Shown: positions 44,557 through 54,124, counted from the first letter of the stretch. The stretch is 64,000 nt of DNA from Micromonospora chokoriensis (GCF_000718555.1 NZ_JOAN01000007.1:62001-126000), one strand, 5' to 3'. Numbers and translations are program-made. Notes: generated by a model not told the origin, from the sequence alone.

Positions 44557-45435
44557 TCAGCCGGCGCTCGGGCTGCTGGCCGGGGTGCCGGAGGCCGACG
44601 GTGCCGCACCGGTGACCGGTTCACCGACCGTGAGGCTCTGGATCGTCACATCGGTGCTGGGCTTGACCTTGGCCCCGGTCCCATTGTCCACGGTCGGGAG
44701 GGCGCCGATCTTCTCCACCACGTCCAGCCCGCCGGTCACCCGGCCGATCACCGGGTACTTCGGGTCGGCGGTGGTGAAGTCCTTGAAGAAGATCAGGAAC
44801 TGGCTGCCGTTGCTGCCCGGCGGGTTGGAGACCATCGCCACCGTGCCCTTCGGGTACGTCGGCGGTTGGCCGGGGGCCGGGCTGGCCGACGGGGACGCCG
44901 ACGGCACGGTCGGCACCTCCTCGTCGTAGAACGAGTAGGTCGGCCCACCGAGACCGGTGCCGCTCGGGTCGCCGCAGCGCAGCGCGCCCTCGGCGGTGAT
45001 CTCGTGGCACTTGGTGTTGTCGTAGAACGACCGGCTCGCCAGGTGCGCGACGCTCGCCGCCGCGCACGGGGAGTTGGTCAGGTTCAGCTCGGCGGTGATC
45101 GGCGCACCCTGGTTGGTGGTCACCGTCATCGCCCGGGTGCCATTGGTGGGCAGATCCTTGGTCGCCGGCGTGCCGACGTCCTTGAGGTTGGTGTTGGCCG
45201 TCGCGTCCTGCGGCGTCCAGAGGCAGGTGTCCTCCGCGGCCGTGTTCTGCTTCGGGTCGGAGTCGAACGCCCCGAGCCCCCAGGCCGAGCCGGCCACGAC
45301 CAACACGAGGATCAGGGCCGCTCCAACTCCGGCCTGGATCTGCCGACGGCGCCGCGTAGCGGCGGCCCGGCGAACCAACTGCCGGTCGAGCTTGGCCCGC
45401 GCCAGTTTGCGCTGCCGGTCCCTGCTGGAAGCCAC
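44557..45435 (-). CDS. Membrane-anchored cyclophilin-type peptidyl-prolyl isomerase (2)
   Basis: A 292-residue paralogue of the downstream gene. It keeps the same layout: basic tail, one helix (AGVGAALILVLVVAGSAWGL) and a cyclophilin domain with SFYDNTKCHEITAEGALRCGDPSG, KGTVAMVSNPPGSNGSQFLIFF and YPVIGRVTGGLDVVEKIG. A Pro/Ser insert (PTVPSASPSASPAPGQPPT) sits before the KGTVAM strand, and the C-terminus is Ser/Pro/Ala-rich. The start is GTG 45435. The pair probably arose by tandem duplication and forms an operon, with 60 bases between the genes. Confidence 0.9.
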   Translation of the reverse strand: MASSRDRQRKLARAKLDRQLVRRAAATRRRRQIQAGVGAALILVLVVAGSAWGLGAFDSDPKQNTAAEDTCLWTPQDATANTNLKDVGTPATKDLPTNGTRAMTVTTNQGAPITAELNLTNSPCAAASVAHLASRSFYDNTKCHEITAEGALRCGDPSGTGLGGPTYSFYDEEVPTVPSASPSASPAPGQPPTYPKGTVAMVSNPPGSNGSQFLIFFKDFTTADPKYPVIGRVTGGLDVVEKIGALPTVDNGTGAKVKPSTDVTIQSLTVGEPVTGAAPSASGTPASSPSAG

Positions 45436-45705
45436 CGGTGCTCCCCTTTCCTCTGCCTGGTCGTCGCCGGCGGCCGGTCGCCCCGGCCCGTCCGGGCGTC
45501 ACGTGTGCCGCGCCACACGCCCGCCAGAGTGTACGGCTAGTGACTGGGAATGTGGTGTACGAGGTCCACCCCGTCCCGAGCAGCGCTTATCGGAGGTTGT
45601 CACTGTGCCGGATGAGGCGCGAGGGACGGACCCGGCAAACTCGCTCGGCCCGACCGATAGGCTGCTGGGCAGGACGACAGCTGCTCGACGGAAAGGACAG
45701 CGCCC

Positions 45706-46416
45706 GTGCTCGTGGCCGGCTTTCCCGCGGACGCCTTCGGCACCAACTGCTACGTGGTTGCCACCGCGCCGGGGGAGCAGTGCGTGGTGGTCGACCCCGG
45801 GATCGGGGTTCTCGACCAGCTCGACGCGCTGCTCGCCGAGCACCGCCTGCATCCGGCCGCCGTGCTGCTCACCCACGGCCACCTCGACCACACCTTCTCG
45901 GTCGCGCCGGTCTGCGGTGCGCGCGGCATCACCGCCTACGTGCACCCCGGCGACCGGGAGATGCTGGCCGACCCGTCCAAGGGCCTCTCGACCGACCTGA
46001 CGTCGCTCTTCGGCGGCCGGCTGAGCTACACCGAGCCGGAGGACGTGGCGGAGCTGACCGACGGCGCCACCCTCACGCTCGCCGGCCTGGAGATCGCCGT
46101 CGACCATGCCCCCGGCCATACCGGCGGGTCGGTGCTGTTCCGGCTGCCAGGCGCCGGGTCGAGCTGGGAGGCGGACGAGCTGTGCCTCTCCGGCGACGTC
46201 CTCTTCGCCGGGTCGATCGGCCGCACCGACCTGCCGGGCGGGAGCATGCCGGCCATGCTCACCAGCCTGCGCGACAAGATCCTTCCGCTGGCCGACGACA
46301 CCGTCGTGCTGCCCGGCCACGGACCCAGCACCACCATCGGCCGCGAGCGCGCCAGCAACCCGTACCTCATCGAGGTGGCCGGCACGTCGCCGGCCGCGCC
46401 CACCCGGGGCCTCTAG
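45706..46416 (+). CDS. Metallo-beta-lactamase-fold hydrolase (glyoxalase II-like)
   Basis: A 236-residue protein with the metal-binding motif THGHLDHTFS (HxHxDH), the downstream ligands HAPGHTGGSVLF and LSGDVLFAGSIGRTDLPGG, and the last His in VLPGHGP. It belongs to the hydroxyacylglutathione-hydrolase-like group, placed next to hisS in many actinobacteria. The substrate is uncertain because actinobacteria lack glutathione; a mycothiol or other thioester is possible. The start is GTG 45706. Confidence 0.88.
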   Translation: MLVAGFPADAFGTNCYVVATAPGEQCVVVDPGIGVLDQLDALLAEHRLHPAAVLLTHGHLDHTFSVAPVCGARGITAYVHPGDREMLADPSKGLSTDLTSLFGGRLSYTEPEDVAELTDGATLTLAGLEIAVDHAPGHTGGSVLFRLPGAGSSWEADELCLSGDVLFAGSIGRTDLPGGSMPAMLTSLRDKILPLADDTVVLPGHGPSTTIGRERASNPYLIEVAGTSPAAPTRGL

Positions 46417-46489
46417 ATCTTTCGTCCGCGCCGCGCGCGGACCCACGACACCACCGCGCCGCGGGCGCGGAACCGCAAGGAGTACGCCG

Positions 46490-47818
46490 ATGAGTAAGCC
46501 CACGCCCATCTCCGGCTTCCCGGAGTGGACCCCCGGCCAGCGGATGATCGAGCAGTTCGTGCTCGACAAGATCCGGGCCACCTTCGAGCTGTACGGCTTC
46601 GCGCCGCTGGAGACCCGCGCCGTAGAGCCGCTGGACCAGCTGCTGCGCAAGGGCGAGACCTCGAAGGAGGTCTACGTGATCCGGCGGCTGCACGCCGACG
46701 CCGAGGGTGCCGGCACGGACGACCAGCTCGGCCTGCACTTCGACCTGACCGTGCCGTTCGCCCGGTACGTGCTGGAGAACGCCGGCAAGCTGAACTTCCC
46801 GTTCCGCCGCTACCAGATCCAGAAGGTGTGGCGCGGCGAGCGGCCGCAGGAGGGCCGCTACCGGGAGTTCGTCCAGGCCGACATCGACATCGTCGACCGG
46901 GACACCCTGGCCCCGCACCACGAGGCGGAGATGCCGTTGGTCATCGGGGACGCGCTGCGCTCGTTGCCGATCCCGCCGGTGACGATCCAGGTCAACAACC
47001 GCAAGATCTGTGAGGGTTTCTACCGGGGCATCGGGCTGACCGACCCGGAGGCGGCGCTGCGCGCCGTGGACAAGCTCGACAAGATCGGCCCAGTGAAGGT
47101 GGCCGAGCTGCTGGCCCAGACCGCCGGGGCGAGCGAGGCGCAGGCCAAGGCGTGCCTCGCGCTGGCCGAGATCTCCGCCCCGGACGCCTCGTTCGCCGAC
47201 GCCGTCCGGGCGCTCGGGGTGAGTGACCCGCTGCTCGACGAGGGCATCGAGGAGCTGGTCCGGGTGGTCGAGACCGCCGCCGAGCACTCGCCCGGCCTCT
47301 GCGTGGCGGACCTGCGCATCGCCCGTGGCCTGGATTACTACACGGGCACCGTCTACGAGACCCAGCTGCGCGGCTACGAGCGGTTCGGCTCGATCTGCTC
47401 CGGCGGCCGGTACGACAACCTGGCCAGCGCCGGCGCGGTCTCGTACCCCGGGGTGGGGATCTCGATCGGGGTGACCCGGCTGCTCGGGCTGCTCTTCGGC
47501 GCGGGGGAGCTGACGGTCTCGCGTTCGGTGCCGACCGCCGTGCTCGTCGCGGTGACCAGCGAGGAGCAGCGGACGGCCAGCAACCGGGTCGCCGAGGCGC
47601 TGCGGCGGCGCGGGGTGCCGACCGAGGTGTCGCCGAGCGCGGCGAAGTTCGGCAAGCAGATCCGCTACGCCGAGCGGCGCGGCATCCCGTACGTCTGGTT
47701 CCCGGGTGTCGACGCAGCGCCGGACGAGGTGAAGGACATCCGCTCCGGTGCGCAGGTCACGGCCGGTGCGGGGGAGTGGATGCCACCCCTGGAAGACCTC
47801 AAGCCGACGGTCGGTTGA
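46490..47818 (+). CDS. hisS: Histidyl-tRNA synthetase
   Basis: A 442-residue class II synthetase. It shows motif 1 around GFAPLETRAVEPLDQLLRKG, motif 2 FRRYQIQKVWRGERPQEGRY with REFVQADIDIV, the HisA peptide ARGLDYYTGTVYE, motif 3 VGISIGVTRLLG and the C-terminal anticodon-binding domain (TAVLVAVTSEEQRTASNRVA). ATG 46490 has AAGGAG upstream. Confidence 0.96.
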   Translation: MSKPTPISGFPEWTPGQRMIEQFVLDKIRATFELYGFAPLETRAVEPLDQLLRKGETSKEVYVIRRLHADAEGAGTDDQLGLHFDLTVPFARYVLENAGKLNFPFRRYQIQKVWRGERPQEGRYREFVQADIDIVDRDTLAPHHEAEMPLVIGDALRSLPIPPVTIQVNNRKICEGFYRGIGLTDPEAALRAVDKLDKIGPVKVAELLAQTAGASEAQAKACLALAEISAPDASFADAVRALGVSDPLLDEGIEELVRVVETAAEHSPGLCVADLRIARGLDYYTGTVYETQLRGYERFGSICSGGRYDNLASAGAVSYPGVGISIGVTRLLGLLFGAGELTVSRSVPTAVLVAVTSEEQRTASNRVAEALRRRGVPTEVSPSAAKFGKQIRYAERRGIPYVWFPGVDAAPDEVKDIRSGAQVTAGAGEWMPPLEDLKPTVG

Positions 47819-47849
47819 GTGTGCCCACTGGCGCTAACGGCCGCGGGGA

Positions 47850-47880
47850 CCTACGGTAGCGTAAGTTACGCCACCGTAGG
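47850..47880. promoter_or_regulatory. 31-bp operator ahead of the desaturase gene
   Basis: The arms CCTACGGTAGCGTAA (47850-47864) and TTACGCCACCGTAGG (47866-47880) match at 14 of 15 positions around one central base. The right arm reaches into the ribosome site, 9 bases before the start codon. A bound TetR-type fatty-acid regulator here would block transcription or initiation; none is encoded nearby. Confidence 0.7.
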
Positions 47881-47889
47881 GAGTTTCTC

Positions 47890-48831
47890 GTGACCGTCAG
47901 CACCACCATGAGTCAGACCGCGCTGCTCGTCGAATTGGAGCCGGTGGTCGCGCGCAACCTCGACCGCCACCTCTCGCTCGCCAAGGAGTGGTTCCCGCAC
48001 GAGTACGTGCCGTGGAGCGAGGGGCGTACCTTCGACGGGCCGCTCGGCGGCGAGGCGTGGTCGCCGACCGACTCCACCATCCCGGACGTGGCCCGCACCG
48101 CGCTCATCGTGAACCTGCTGACCGAGGACAACCTGCCCTCGTACCACCACGAGATCGCCACCCTGTTCGGCCGCGACGGCGCGTGGGGCACCTGGGTGCA
48201 CCGGTGGACCGCCGAGGAGGGTCGGCACGGCGTGGCGATCCGCGACTACCTGACCGTCAGCCGGGCCGTCGACCCGGTGGCGCTGGAGCGGGCCCGGATG
48301 ACGCACATGTCGGAGGGCTACACCAACGCCCACGGCGACGAGGTGCTGCACTCACTGGCGTACGTCTCGTTCCAGGAGCTGGCCACCCGGATCTCGCACC
48401 GCAACACCGGCAAGGCCACCGGCGACCCCGCCTGCGAGGCGCTGCTGGCCCGGGTCGCCGCCGATGAGAACCTGCACATGGTCTTCTACCGCAACCTGCT
48501 CGCGGCCTCGTTCGAGCTGGCCCCGAGCCAGGCCATGCGGGCCGTCGCCGACGTGGTGGCCGACTTCCAGATGCCGGGTAGCGGCATCGAGGGCTTCGCC
48601 CGCAAGTCGGTGGCGATCGCGCTGGCCGGCATCTACGACCTGCGTCAGCACCGCGACGAGGTGTTGCAGCCGGTCCTGCGCCAGTGGGACGTCTTCAACG
48701 TGACCGGCCTCAACGCCGACGGCGAAGCCGCCCGCGAGCAGCTCGCCGCCCAGCTGGAGGACCTGGACCGCGCCGCGAGCCGCTTCGAAGAAAAGCGCGA
48801 CGCCCGAGCCGCCCGCCTAGCCCTCCGCTAA
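47890..48831 (+). CDS. Acyl-ACP desaturase (ferritin-like di-iron)
   Basis: A 313-residue soluble desaturase of the DesA/stearoyl-ACP type, which puts a double bond into acyl chains carried on ACP. Di-iron ligands are visible as TAEEGRHGVAIRDYL (EExxH) and VAADENLHMVFYRN (the DExxH variant common in actinobacteria). The start is GTG 47890. The long palindrome at 47850-47880 indicates tight regulation, probably by a fatty-acid-responsive TetR repressor acting in trans. Confidence 0.9.
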   Translation: MTVSTTMSQTALLVELEPVVARNLDRHLSLAKEWFPHEYVPWSEGRTFDGPLGGEAWSPTDSTIPDVARTALIVNLLTEDNLPSYHHEIATLFGRDGAWGTWVHRWTAEEGRHGVAIRDYLTVSRAVDPVALERARMTHMSEGYTNAHGDEVLHSLAYVSFQELATRISHRNTGKATGDPACEALLARVAADENLHMVFYRNLLAASFELAPSQAMRAVADVVADFQMPGSGIEGFARKSVAIALAGIYDLRQHRDEVLQPVLRQWDVFNVTGLNADGEAAREQLAAQLEDLDRAASRFEEKRDARAARLALR

Positions 48832-48894
48832 CCCCCCACCCCCCTGCCTCCTCCCTGCCCCTCCCACCTCCCGCGTCCGGCCCGCCCTCCCCGC

Positions 48895-48951
48895 TGATCT
48901 TGAAGTTATTCCCACTCGCACCGGCGTGTCGGGGCAATAACTTCATGATCA
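48895..48951. repeat. Intergenic GATC-ended palindrome, copy 3
   Basis: The arms TGATCTTGAAGTTATT (48895-48910) and AATAACTTCATGATCA (48936-48951) match at 15 of 16 positions with a 25-base loop. It lies between the convergent desaturase and thioesterase genes, inside C-rich and G-rich flanks that can also pair loosely. It may serve as the terminator here. End structure and size match copies 1 and 4; the inner sequence differs. Confidence 0.7.
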
Positions 48952-48981
48952 ACGCATGGGCAGGGGCAGGGGTTGGGGTGG

Positions 48982-49482
48982 TTAGGGGAGGAGGAGGCAG
49001 GTGCTTGTGGCGTGGGCTATTAGGCGGGCGGTGGCGTCGGTGATGCGGGCCTCGGCCAGGGCCGTGCGGCGGCCGCGTTGCAGCACCGTGCCCTCGCAGC
49101 GCAGGGTGCCGCTGTCGACGGTCACCGGGCGGAGGAACTTCACGTTGAGGTCCAGCGAGGTGTAGCCGACCCCGGCGGGCAGTGTGGTGTGCACGGCGCA
49201 CGCCGCAGCGGTGTCCAGCAGTGTCGAGAGCACGCCACCGTGGACGCTGCCGAGTGGGTTGTAGTGGAACTCCTGCGGGGTCAGCTCGACGACGACCCGA
49301 CCCTCTTCGGCCTCCATCCGGGTCATGTCGAGCAGATGCATCACCGGCGGCGCGGCCAGTTCGCCGGCGATCATCGCCTGGATCATGTCGAGGCCGCTGC
49401 GTTGACCGACCTGAGCGGCGTTGACGGTCGGGTCAGCCCAGGTGAAGGTGCGGCTGCGCGCCGGTTCCTGCGTCTGCGTCAT
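48982..49482 (-). CDS. PaaI-family (hotdog) thioesterase
   Basis: A 166-residue hotdog protein with the catalytic segment NPLGSVHGGVLSTLLDTAAA and LDLNVKFLRPVTVDSG. The family hydrolyses acyl- or aryl-CoA thioesters. Start ATG 49482 is chosen over a non-ATG start at 49518, since the extra 12 residues are Cys-rich and atypical. It diverges from an HxlR regulator gene across a 55-base spacer, so HxlR likely controls it. Confidence 0.87.
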   Translation of the reverse strand: MTQTQEPARSRTFTWADPTVNAAQVGQRSGLDMIQAMIAGELAAPPVMHLLDMTRMEAEEGRVVVELTPQEFHYNPLGSVHGGVLSTLLDTAAACAVHTTLPAGVGYTSLDLNVKFLRPVTVDSGTLRCEGTVLQRGRRTALAEARITDATARLIAHATSTCLLLP

Positions 49483-49537
49483 GGACGCAGCCTGGCAGCA
49501 GGTTGCTGAGTCTGTCAACGAGATCTAGCCTGGTCGG

Positions 49538-50014
49538 ATGCGACCCGCGGCTCTGGACTGGTCAGTGGAGAACTGCACCATCGCCCGCGCGATGGAGGTC
49601 CTCGGTGAGCGGTGGACGCTTGTGGTCCTTCGCGAGGTGTTCACCGGCGTACGCCGCTTCGACGACATGCGAGTACGCACCGGCATCCCACGCCAGGTGC
49701 TGACCAACCGGCTCGCCGGCCTGGTGGAGCAGGGCGTGCTGAGCCGCGAGCCGTACCGGGAGCCTGGCAGTCGACTGCGCCACGAGTACCGACTGACGGA
49801 GAAGGGCCTGGACCTGTGGCCGGTGCTGGTCGCGGTGCTCGGTTGGGGCGACCGGTACCTCGCCGATGCGGCGGGCTCGCCGCTCAGCGTGACGCACCGT
49901 GACTGTGGTGCCGAGGTGCGCGCCGAACTGCGCTGCGCCGACGGGCACGACGTGAGTCGGTCACGCGACGTGATGCCCAGCCCGGGCCCGGGCGCCCGTC
50001 GCCGCACCCCCTGA
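49538..50014 (+). CDS. HxlR-family transcriptional regulator
   Basis: A 158-residue winged-helix protein with the family signature CTIARAMEVLGERWTLVVLREVF and GIPRQVLTNRLAGLVEQGVL. The usual redox Cys near the N-terminus is kept (ENCTIARA). The start is ATG 49538. A GTTG-10-CAAC inverted repeat in the spacer to the thioesterase gene is a possible binding site. Confidence 0.92.
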   Translation: MRPAALDWSVENCTIARAMEVLGERWTLVVLREVFTGVRRFDDMRVRTGIPRQVLTNRLAGLVEQGVLSREPYREPGSRLRHEYRLTEKGLDLWPVLVAVLGWGDRYLADAAGSPLSVTHRDCGAEVRAELRCADGHDVSRSRDVMPSPGPGARRRTP

Positions 50015-50166
50015 CGTACGACCTCCGTCGCCGCAGCGGCCCGATGGCATTAATGGGTGTGCGCGCCAAGAGTGGGTTGGGTGTGACGGTGGCTGTTCGC
50101 CAACGTGTCGACGGTGTTGCGGCTGCGCGGCCCGCCAAGATCGGCAAATCCGGGCGAATCCAAGCC

Positions 50167-50195
50167 TTGTCAATGATCTTAAGTATGTGAATACT
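50167..50195 (+). promoter_or_regulatory. Promoter of the secreted protease gene
   Basis: TTGTCA (50167-50172), a 17-base spacer and AATACT (50190-50195) make a good sigma-70-type promoter 96 bases before the start. A perfect palindrome AAGTATGTGAATACTT (50181-50196) overlaps the -10, where a repressor could act. The rest of the 276-base spacer (from 50015) shows no gene. Confidence 0.6.
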
Positions 50196-50290
50196 TCAGT
50201 CTCAGCCGGCCGGTTTCCCCAGATCGGCCGGGTTGCCCTCGGGTCAGCCGCCCCGGCGAGACCCGCTCCCCCGCCCAGGAGGTTTGTTAC

Positions 50291-51337
50291 ATGCGACCCA
50301 CGAGGTCCTCACTCCGTGTTGCGGCCACAGTCGCCGTCTCCGGAACCCTGGTCGTCGGCTCGCTCATCGGCGCGCCCGCTCAGGCCGCTCCCGCCGCGTC
50401 GCCCGATGCCGCCGCCGCGCTCTCCGCGGAACTCGGCGACCGCTCCGCCGGCTCGTACATCGACGCCAGCGGCAAGTCCGTCGTCACGGTGACCGACGCG
50501 GCCGCCGCCAGCAAGGCGAGCAAGGCCGGCGCCGTCGTCCGCTACGTCACCCGCGGTGCTGCCGAGCTCAACCGGGCCACCGCCGAGCTGGAGCGCTCCG
50601 CCAAGATCCCGGGTACCGCCTGGTGGAGCGACCCGGTCACCAACCAGGTCGTCGTCTCCGTCGACAGCACCGTCACCGGCGCCAAGCTGGAGCGGGTCAA
50701 GGCCGCCGCCGCGCGGGCCAACGGCGCGGTCCGGGTCGAGGCCGAGGCCGGCGTGCTGAGCACCCGGATCTCCGGTGGTCAGGCCATCTACGCCGGCGGG
50801 GGCGGGCGCTGCTCGCTCGGCTTCAACGTGCGCAGCGGCAGCACCTACTACTTCGTGACGGCCGGGCACTGCACCAACATCTCGTCGAGCTGGTACTCGA
50901 ACTCGGGTCAGACCTCGCTGCTCGGCACCCGTGCCGGCACCAGCTTCCCGGGCAACGACTACGGCATCGTGCGGCACAGCAACTCGGCCAACGCCGCCGG
51001 CAACGTCTACCTCTACAACGGCAGCTACCGGGACATCACCGGCGCCGGCAACGCCTCGGTCGGCCAGTCGGTGCAGCGCTCCGGCAGCACCACCGGCCTG
51101 CGCAGCGGCACGGTGAACGCGACCAACGCCACGGTGAACTACGCCGAGGGTTCGGTCTCCGGCCTGATCCGCACCAACGTCTGCGCCGAGCCGGGCGACA
51201 GCGGTGGCTCGCTGTTCAGCGGCAGCACCGCCCTGGGCATGACCTCCGGTGGTAGCGGCAACTGCCGCACCGGCGGCACGACGTTCTTCCAGCCGGTCAC
51301 CGAGGCGCTGAACGTCTACGGCGTCAGCGTCTTCTGA
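50291..51337 (+). CDS. Secreted S1-family serine protease (streptogrisin/alpha-lytic type)
   Basis: A 348-residue preproprotease. The signal peptide (to about residue 32, SLIGAPAQA) is followed by a prodomain of about 125 residues (alpha-lytic type, [19 protein letters not shown]) and a mature domain of about 190 residues starting near [13 protein letters not shown]. The triad is His in FVTAGHCTN, Asp in PGNDYGIVR and Ser in [10 protein letters not shown]. Cys pairs (GRCSLG/GHC and NVC/GNC) are those of streptogrisins. ATG 50291 follows CCAGGAGG. It is probably induced under nutrient limitation; a strong promoter lies upstream and a terminator follows. Confidence 0.95.
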   Translation: MRPTRSSLRVAATVAVSGTLVVGSLIGAPAQAAPAASPDAAAALSAELGDRSAGSYIDASGKSVVTVTDAAAASKASKAGAVVRYVTRGAAELNRATAELERSAKIPGTAWWSDPVTNQVVVSVDSTVTGAKLERVKAAAARANGAVRVEAEAGVLSTRISGGQAIYAGGGGRCSLGFNVRSGSTYYFVTAGHCTNISSSWYSNSGQTSLLGTRAGTSFPGNDYGIVRHSNSANAAGNVYLYNGSYRDITGAGNASVGQSVQRSGSTTGLRSGTVNATNATVNYAEGSVSGLIRTNVCAEPGDSGGSLFSGSTALGMTSGGSGNCRTGGTTFFQPVTEALNVYGVSVF

Positions 51338-51350
51338 TCCACGCACCGCT

Positions 51351-51382
51351 CGCGGGCCGCCGGAACACTCCGGCGGCCCGCG
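51351..51382. terminator. Terminator between protease and DUF998 genes
   Basis: A 14-bp perfect stem (51351-51364 with 51369-51382, CGCGGGCCGCCGGA) with an ACAC loop stands 13 bases after the protease stop. It serves both convergent genes. Confidence 0.8.
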
Positions 51383-51400
51383 TCGCGTTGGTGGCTCGCC

Positions 51401-52135
51401 TCACGGCAACTGGTCGGGTCGCCCGGGGGTGGGCCGGCGCGGCCCTCCGAGCGGATCCGTGGGTACCACGCCGATGGTTGGCAGGTTCGGGCCGACGCGT
51501 ACGGTGCCGCCGGCCGACCAGGCGAGGTGCGCCCGCCGGGCGGAGAGGATCGCCAGCAGGGGCCAGAGGGAGACCGCCACCGCCGTCACCCGCTCGGCCA
51601 GCCCGGTGCGGGACCCACTTGTCACCTCGAACGCACACCAGCCGAAGAGGGCGAGCAGCACCGCCGTGGCACTCAGCCCCACCGCTCGGCGGAACGCCCA
51701 GGGCGGCTCCGGTCGGGTGGGATGCTCGGTGTCGCGACCGCGCGGCAGCCACAGCGCCGAGCCGGCCGGCCAGAGCACCAGGGCGAGGACGGCCACCGTC
51801 GCCGCGATGCCGTGGCTGAGCGAGCCGCCCACCGGAGGCCGGGGAAAGGCGACAAGCGCGATGGTGGCCACCCCACCAACGGCGAGCAGGAATCGGCTGG
51901 GCAGACCGGCCGCGTGCAGGACGGCGGCGACCGAGAGGTAACAGCAGCCGAGCAGCACCAGGGCCACGACCATGATCCAGGCGTCGGTGGCGTCCTGCCC
52001 CGCCAGCTCGCTGATGGTGTCCCGAATCGGGTCGTACCCGACGGGCTGTCGGGCCTGCGCCACCGTCCAACCGGCCACCAGCAACAAGGGCGCGGCTGCC
52101 GCCGTGGCGACGGCCCAGTTCGGTACGGCGCGCAT
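51401..52135 (-). CDS. DUF998 membrane protein
   Basis: A 244-residue protein with six or so membrane helices, starting AVATAAAAPLLLVAGWTVAQ. The family motif YDPIRDTISELAGQDA follows the first helix, and LVAFPRPPVGGSLSHGIAATVA lies in the middle. The function is unknown. The last 35 residues are a Pro/Gly-rich tail. ATG 52135 diverges from aspS. Confidence 0.82.
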   Translation of the reverse strand: MRAVPNWAVATAAAAPLLLVAGWTVAQARQPVGYDPIRDTISELAGQDATDAWIMVVALVLLGCCYLSVAAVLHAAGLPSRFLLAVGGVATIALVAFPRPPVGGSLSHGIAATVAVLALVLWPAGSALWLPRGRDTEHPTRPEPPWAFRRAVGLSATAVLLALFGWCAFEVTSGSRTGLAERVTAVAVSLWPLLAILSARRAHLAWSAGGTVRVGPNLPTIGVVPTDPLGGPRRPTPGRPDQLP

Positions 52136-52289
52136 TTCGCCACGTTAACCGGCGCGGCCGCCGGGGGAGTCGGGTTCGCCGGTCCACCCCACCAGCGAAT
52201 CGTGCCGGCCTGCCGGGTGCCCGGAGGCGGGGCGGCCACCCCTGACAGAATGCTGGTGAGGACTGTTCCACGATGAGGAGTTGCCAGCC

Positions 52290-54095
52290 GTGATCCGTAC
52301 CCACAATGCCGGAAGCCTGCGCGCCGCGGACGCCGGCTCGACGGTGACGCTCGCCGGCTGGGTGGCCCGCCGCCGCGACCACGGCGGGGTCATCTTCGTC
52401 GACCTGCGCGATGGTTCCGGTGTTGTCCAGGTGGTCTTCCGCGAAGAGGACGCGCACGCGCTGCGCAACGAGTTCTGCGTGAAGGTCGTCGGCGAGGTGA
52501 CACGCCGCCCGGCCGGCAACGAGAACCCGGAGCTGCCCACCGGCGAGGTCGAGGTGACCGTCGTCGAGCTGGAGGTGCTCTCCGAGGCCGCGCCGCTGCC
52601 CCTGCCGGTGGACGACCAGATCGAGGCCGGCGACGACATCCGGCTCCGGTACCGCTACCTGGACCTGCGCCGCAGCGGCCCGGCGAACGCGCTGCGGTTG
52701 CGTTCGCGCGCCAGCCACCTTGCCCGGGGCGTGCTGCACGAGCGGGACTTCCTGGAGATCGAGACGCCGACGCTTACCCGCTCGACGCCAGAGGGGGCCC
52801 GCGACTTCCTGGTGCCGGTGCGCCTGCAGCCCGGCAGCTGGTACGCGCTGCCGCAGTCGCCGCAGCTGTTCAAGCAGCTGCTGATGGTCGGCGGCATGGA
52901 GCGGTACTACCAGATCGCCCGCTGCTACCGCGACGAGGACTTCCGCGCCGACCGGCAGCCGGAGTTCACCCAGCTCGACATCGAGATGTCGTTCGTCACC
53001 GAGGACGACGTGATCGACCTCGGTGAGGCGATCGTCTCGACGCTCTGGAAGAACCTGGCCGGGCACGAGATCTCCGGGCCGATCCCACGGATCACCTGGC
53101 ACGACGCGATGGCCCGGTACGGCTCCGACAAGCCGGACCTGCGCTACGGGGTCGAGCTGACCGAGCTGACCGACTACCTGCGCGGCACCGAGTTCCGGGT
53201 CTTCGCCGGGGCGATCGACGCGGGCGGCTACGTCGGCGCGGTGGTCATGCCGGGCGGCGCGGCGCAGAGCCGCAAGGAGCTGGACGGCTGGCAGGACTGG
53301 GCCAAGGCGCGCGGCGCGCGCGGCCTGGCGTACGTGGTGCTGGACGCCGAGACCGGTGAGGCGCGCGGCCCGGTGGCCAAGAACCTCTCCGCCGAGCACC
53401 TGGGCGGGCTCGCCGACGCGGTCGGCGCCAAGCCGGGCGACGCGGTCTTCTTCGCCGCGAGCGCCACCACCCGGGAGGCGCAGGAGCTGCTCGGTGCGGC
53501 TCGCGTCGAGATCGCCAAGCGGTCCGGCCTGATCGACGAGAGCGCCTGGGCGTTCTGCTGGGTGGTCGACGCGCCGATGTTCGAGCGCACGGACGAGGGC
53601 GGTTGGACGGCCGTGCACCACCCGTTCACCTCGCCGAACTCGGAGTGGGTCGACCGGTTCGAGGAGGCTCCGGACCGGGCCCTGGCGTACGCGTACGACA
53701 TCGTCTGCAACGGCAACGAGATCGGCGGCGGGTCGATCCGTATCCACCGGGGTGACGTGCAGGCGCGGGTCTTCGACCTGCTCGGCATCACCCCCGAGGA
53801 GGCGCAGGACAAGTTCGGCTTCCTGCTGGAGGCGTTCAAGTACGGCGCCCCGCCGCACGGCGGCATCGCCTTCGGCTGGGACCGGGTCTGCATGCTGCTC
53901 GCCGGCGCTGACTCCATCCGTGAGGTCATCGCCTTCCCGAAGACCCGGGGTGGCTTCGACCCGCTGACCAGTGCCCCGACGCCGATCACCGCCCAGCAGC
54001 GCACCGAGGCCGGCATCGACGCCAAGCCCAAGCCCACCGCCACCACCCACATCGGAACGGCCGGCCCCGCAGCCCCGGTAGCCGACCCGGTCTGA
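52290..54095 (+). CDS. aspS: Aspartyl-tRNA synthetase
   Basis: A 601-residue class IIb synthetase. It has the N-terminal OB-fold ([20 protein letters not shown]), motif 1 ([20 protein letters not shown]), [11 protein letters not shown], motif 2 ([18 protein letters not shown] followed by [12 protein letters not shown]), the bacterial GAD insert and motif 3 ([17 protein letters not shown]). GTG 52290 follows GAGGAG. The last 35 residues are an Ala/Pro/Thr-rich tail. The family in actinobacteria is often non-discriminating for tRNA-Asn; this cannot be settled here. Confidence 0.96.
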   Translation: MIRTHNAGSLRAADAGSTVTLAGWVARRRDHGGVIFVDLRDGSGVVQVVFREEDAHALRNEFCVKVVGEVTRRPAGNENPELPTGEVEVTVVELEVLSEAAPLPLPVDDQIEAGDDIRLRYRYLDLRRSGPANALRLRSRASHLARGVLHERDFLEIETPTLTRSTPEGARDFLVPVRLQPGSWYALPQSPQLFKQLLMVGGMERYYQIARCYRDEDFRADRQPEFTQLDIEMSFVTEDDVIDLGEAIVSTLWKNLAGHEISGPIPRITWHDAMARYGSDKPDLRYGVELTELTDYLRGTEFRVFAGAIDAGGYVGAVVMPGGAAQSRKELDGWQDWAKARGARGLAYVVLDAETGEARGPVAKNLSAEHLGGLADAVGAKPGDAVFFAASATTREAQELLGAARVEIAKRSGLIDESAWAFCWVVDAPMFERTDEGGWTAVHHPFTSPNSEWVDRFEEAPDRALAYAYDIVCNGNEIGGGSIRIHRGDVQARVFDLLGITPEEAQDKFGFLLEAFKYGAPPHGGIAFGWDRVCMLLAGADSIREVIAFPKTRGGFDPLTSAPTPITAQQRTEAGIDAKPKPTATTHIGTAGPAAPVADPV

Positions 54096-54124
54096 CCCAC
54101 CCCACGCCCGGCCCTTGCTTGGTT

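Noticed and set aside
51324..54050. 908-codon minus-strand frame
   Set aside because: It lies opposite aspS and across DUF998. Its composition is that of a shadow frame, and both sense genes are secure.
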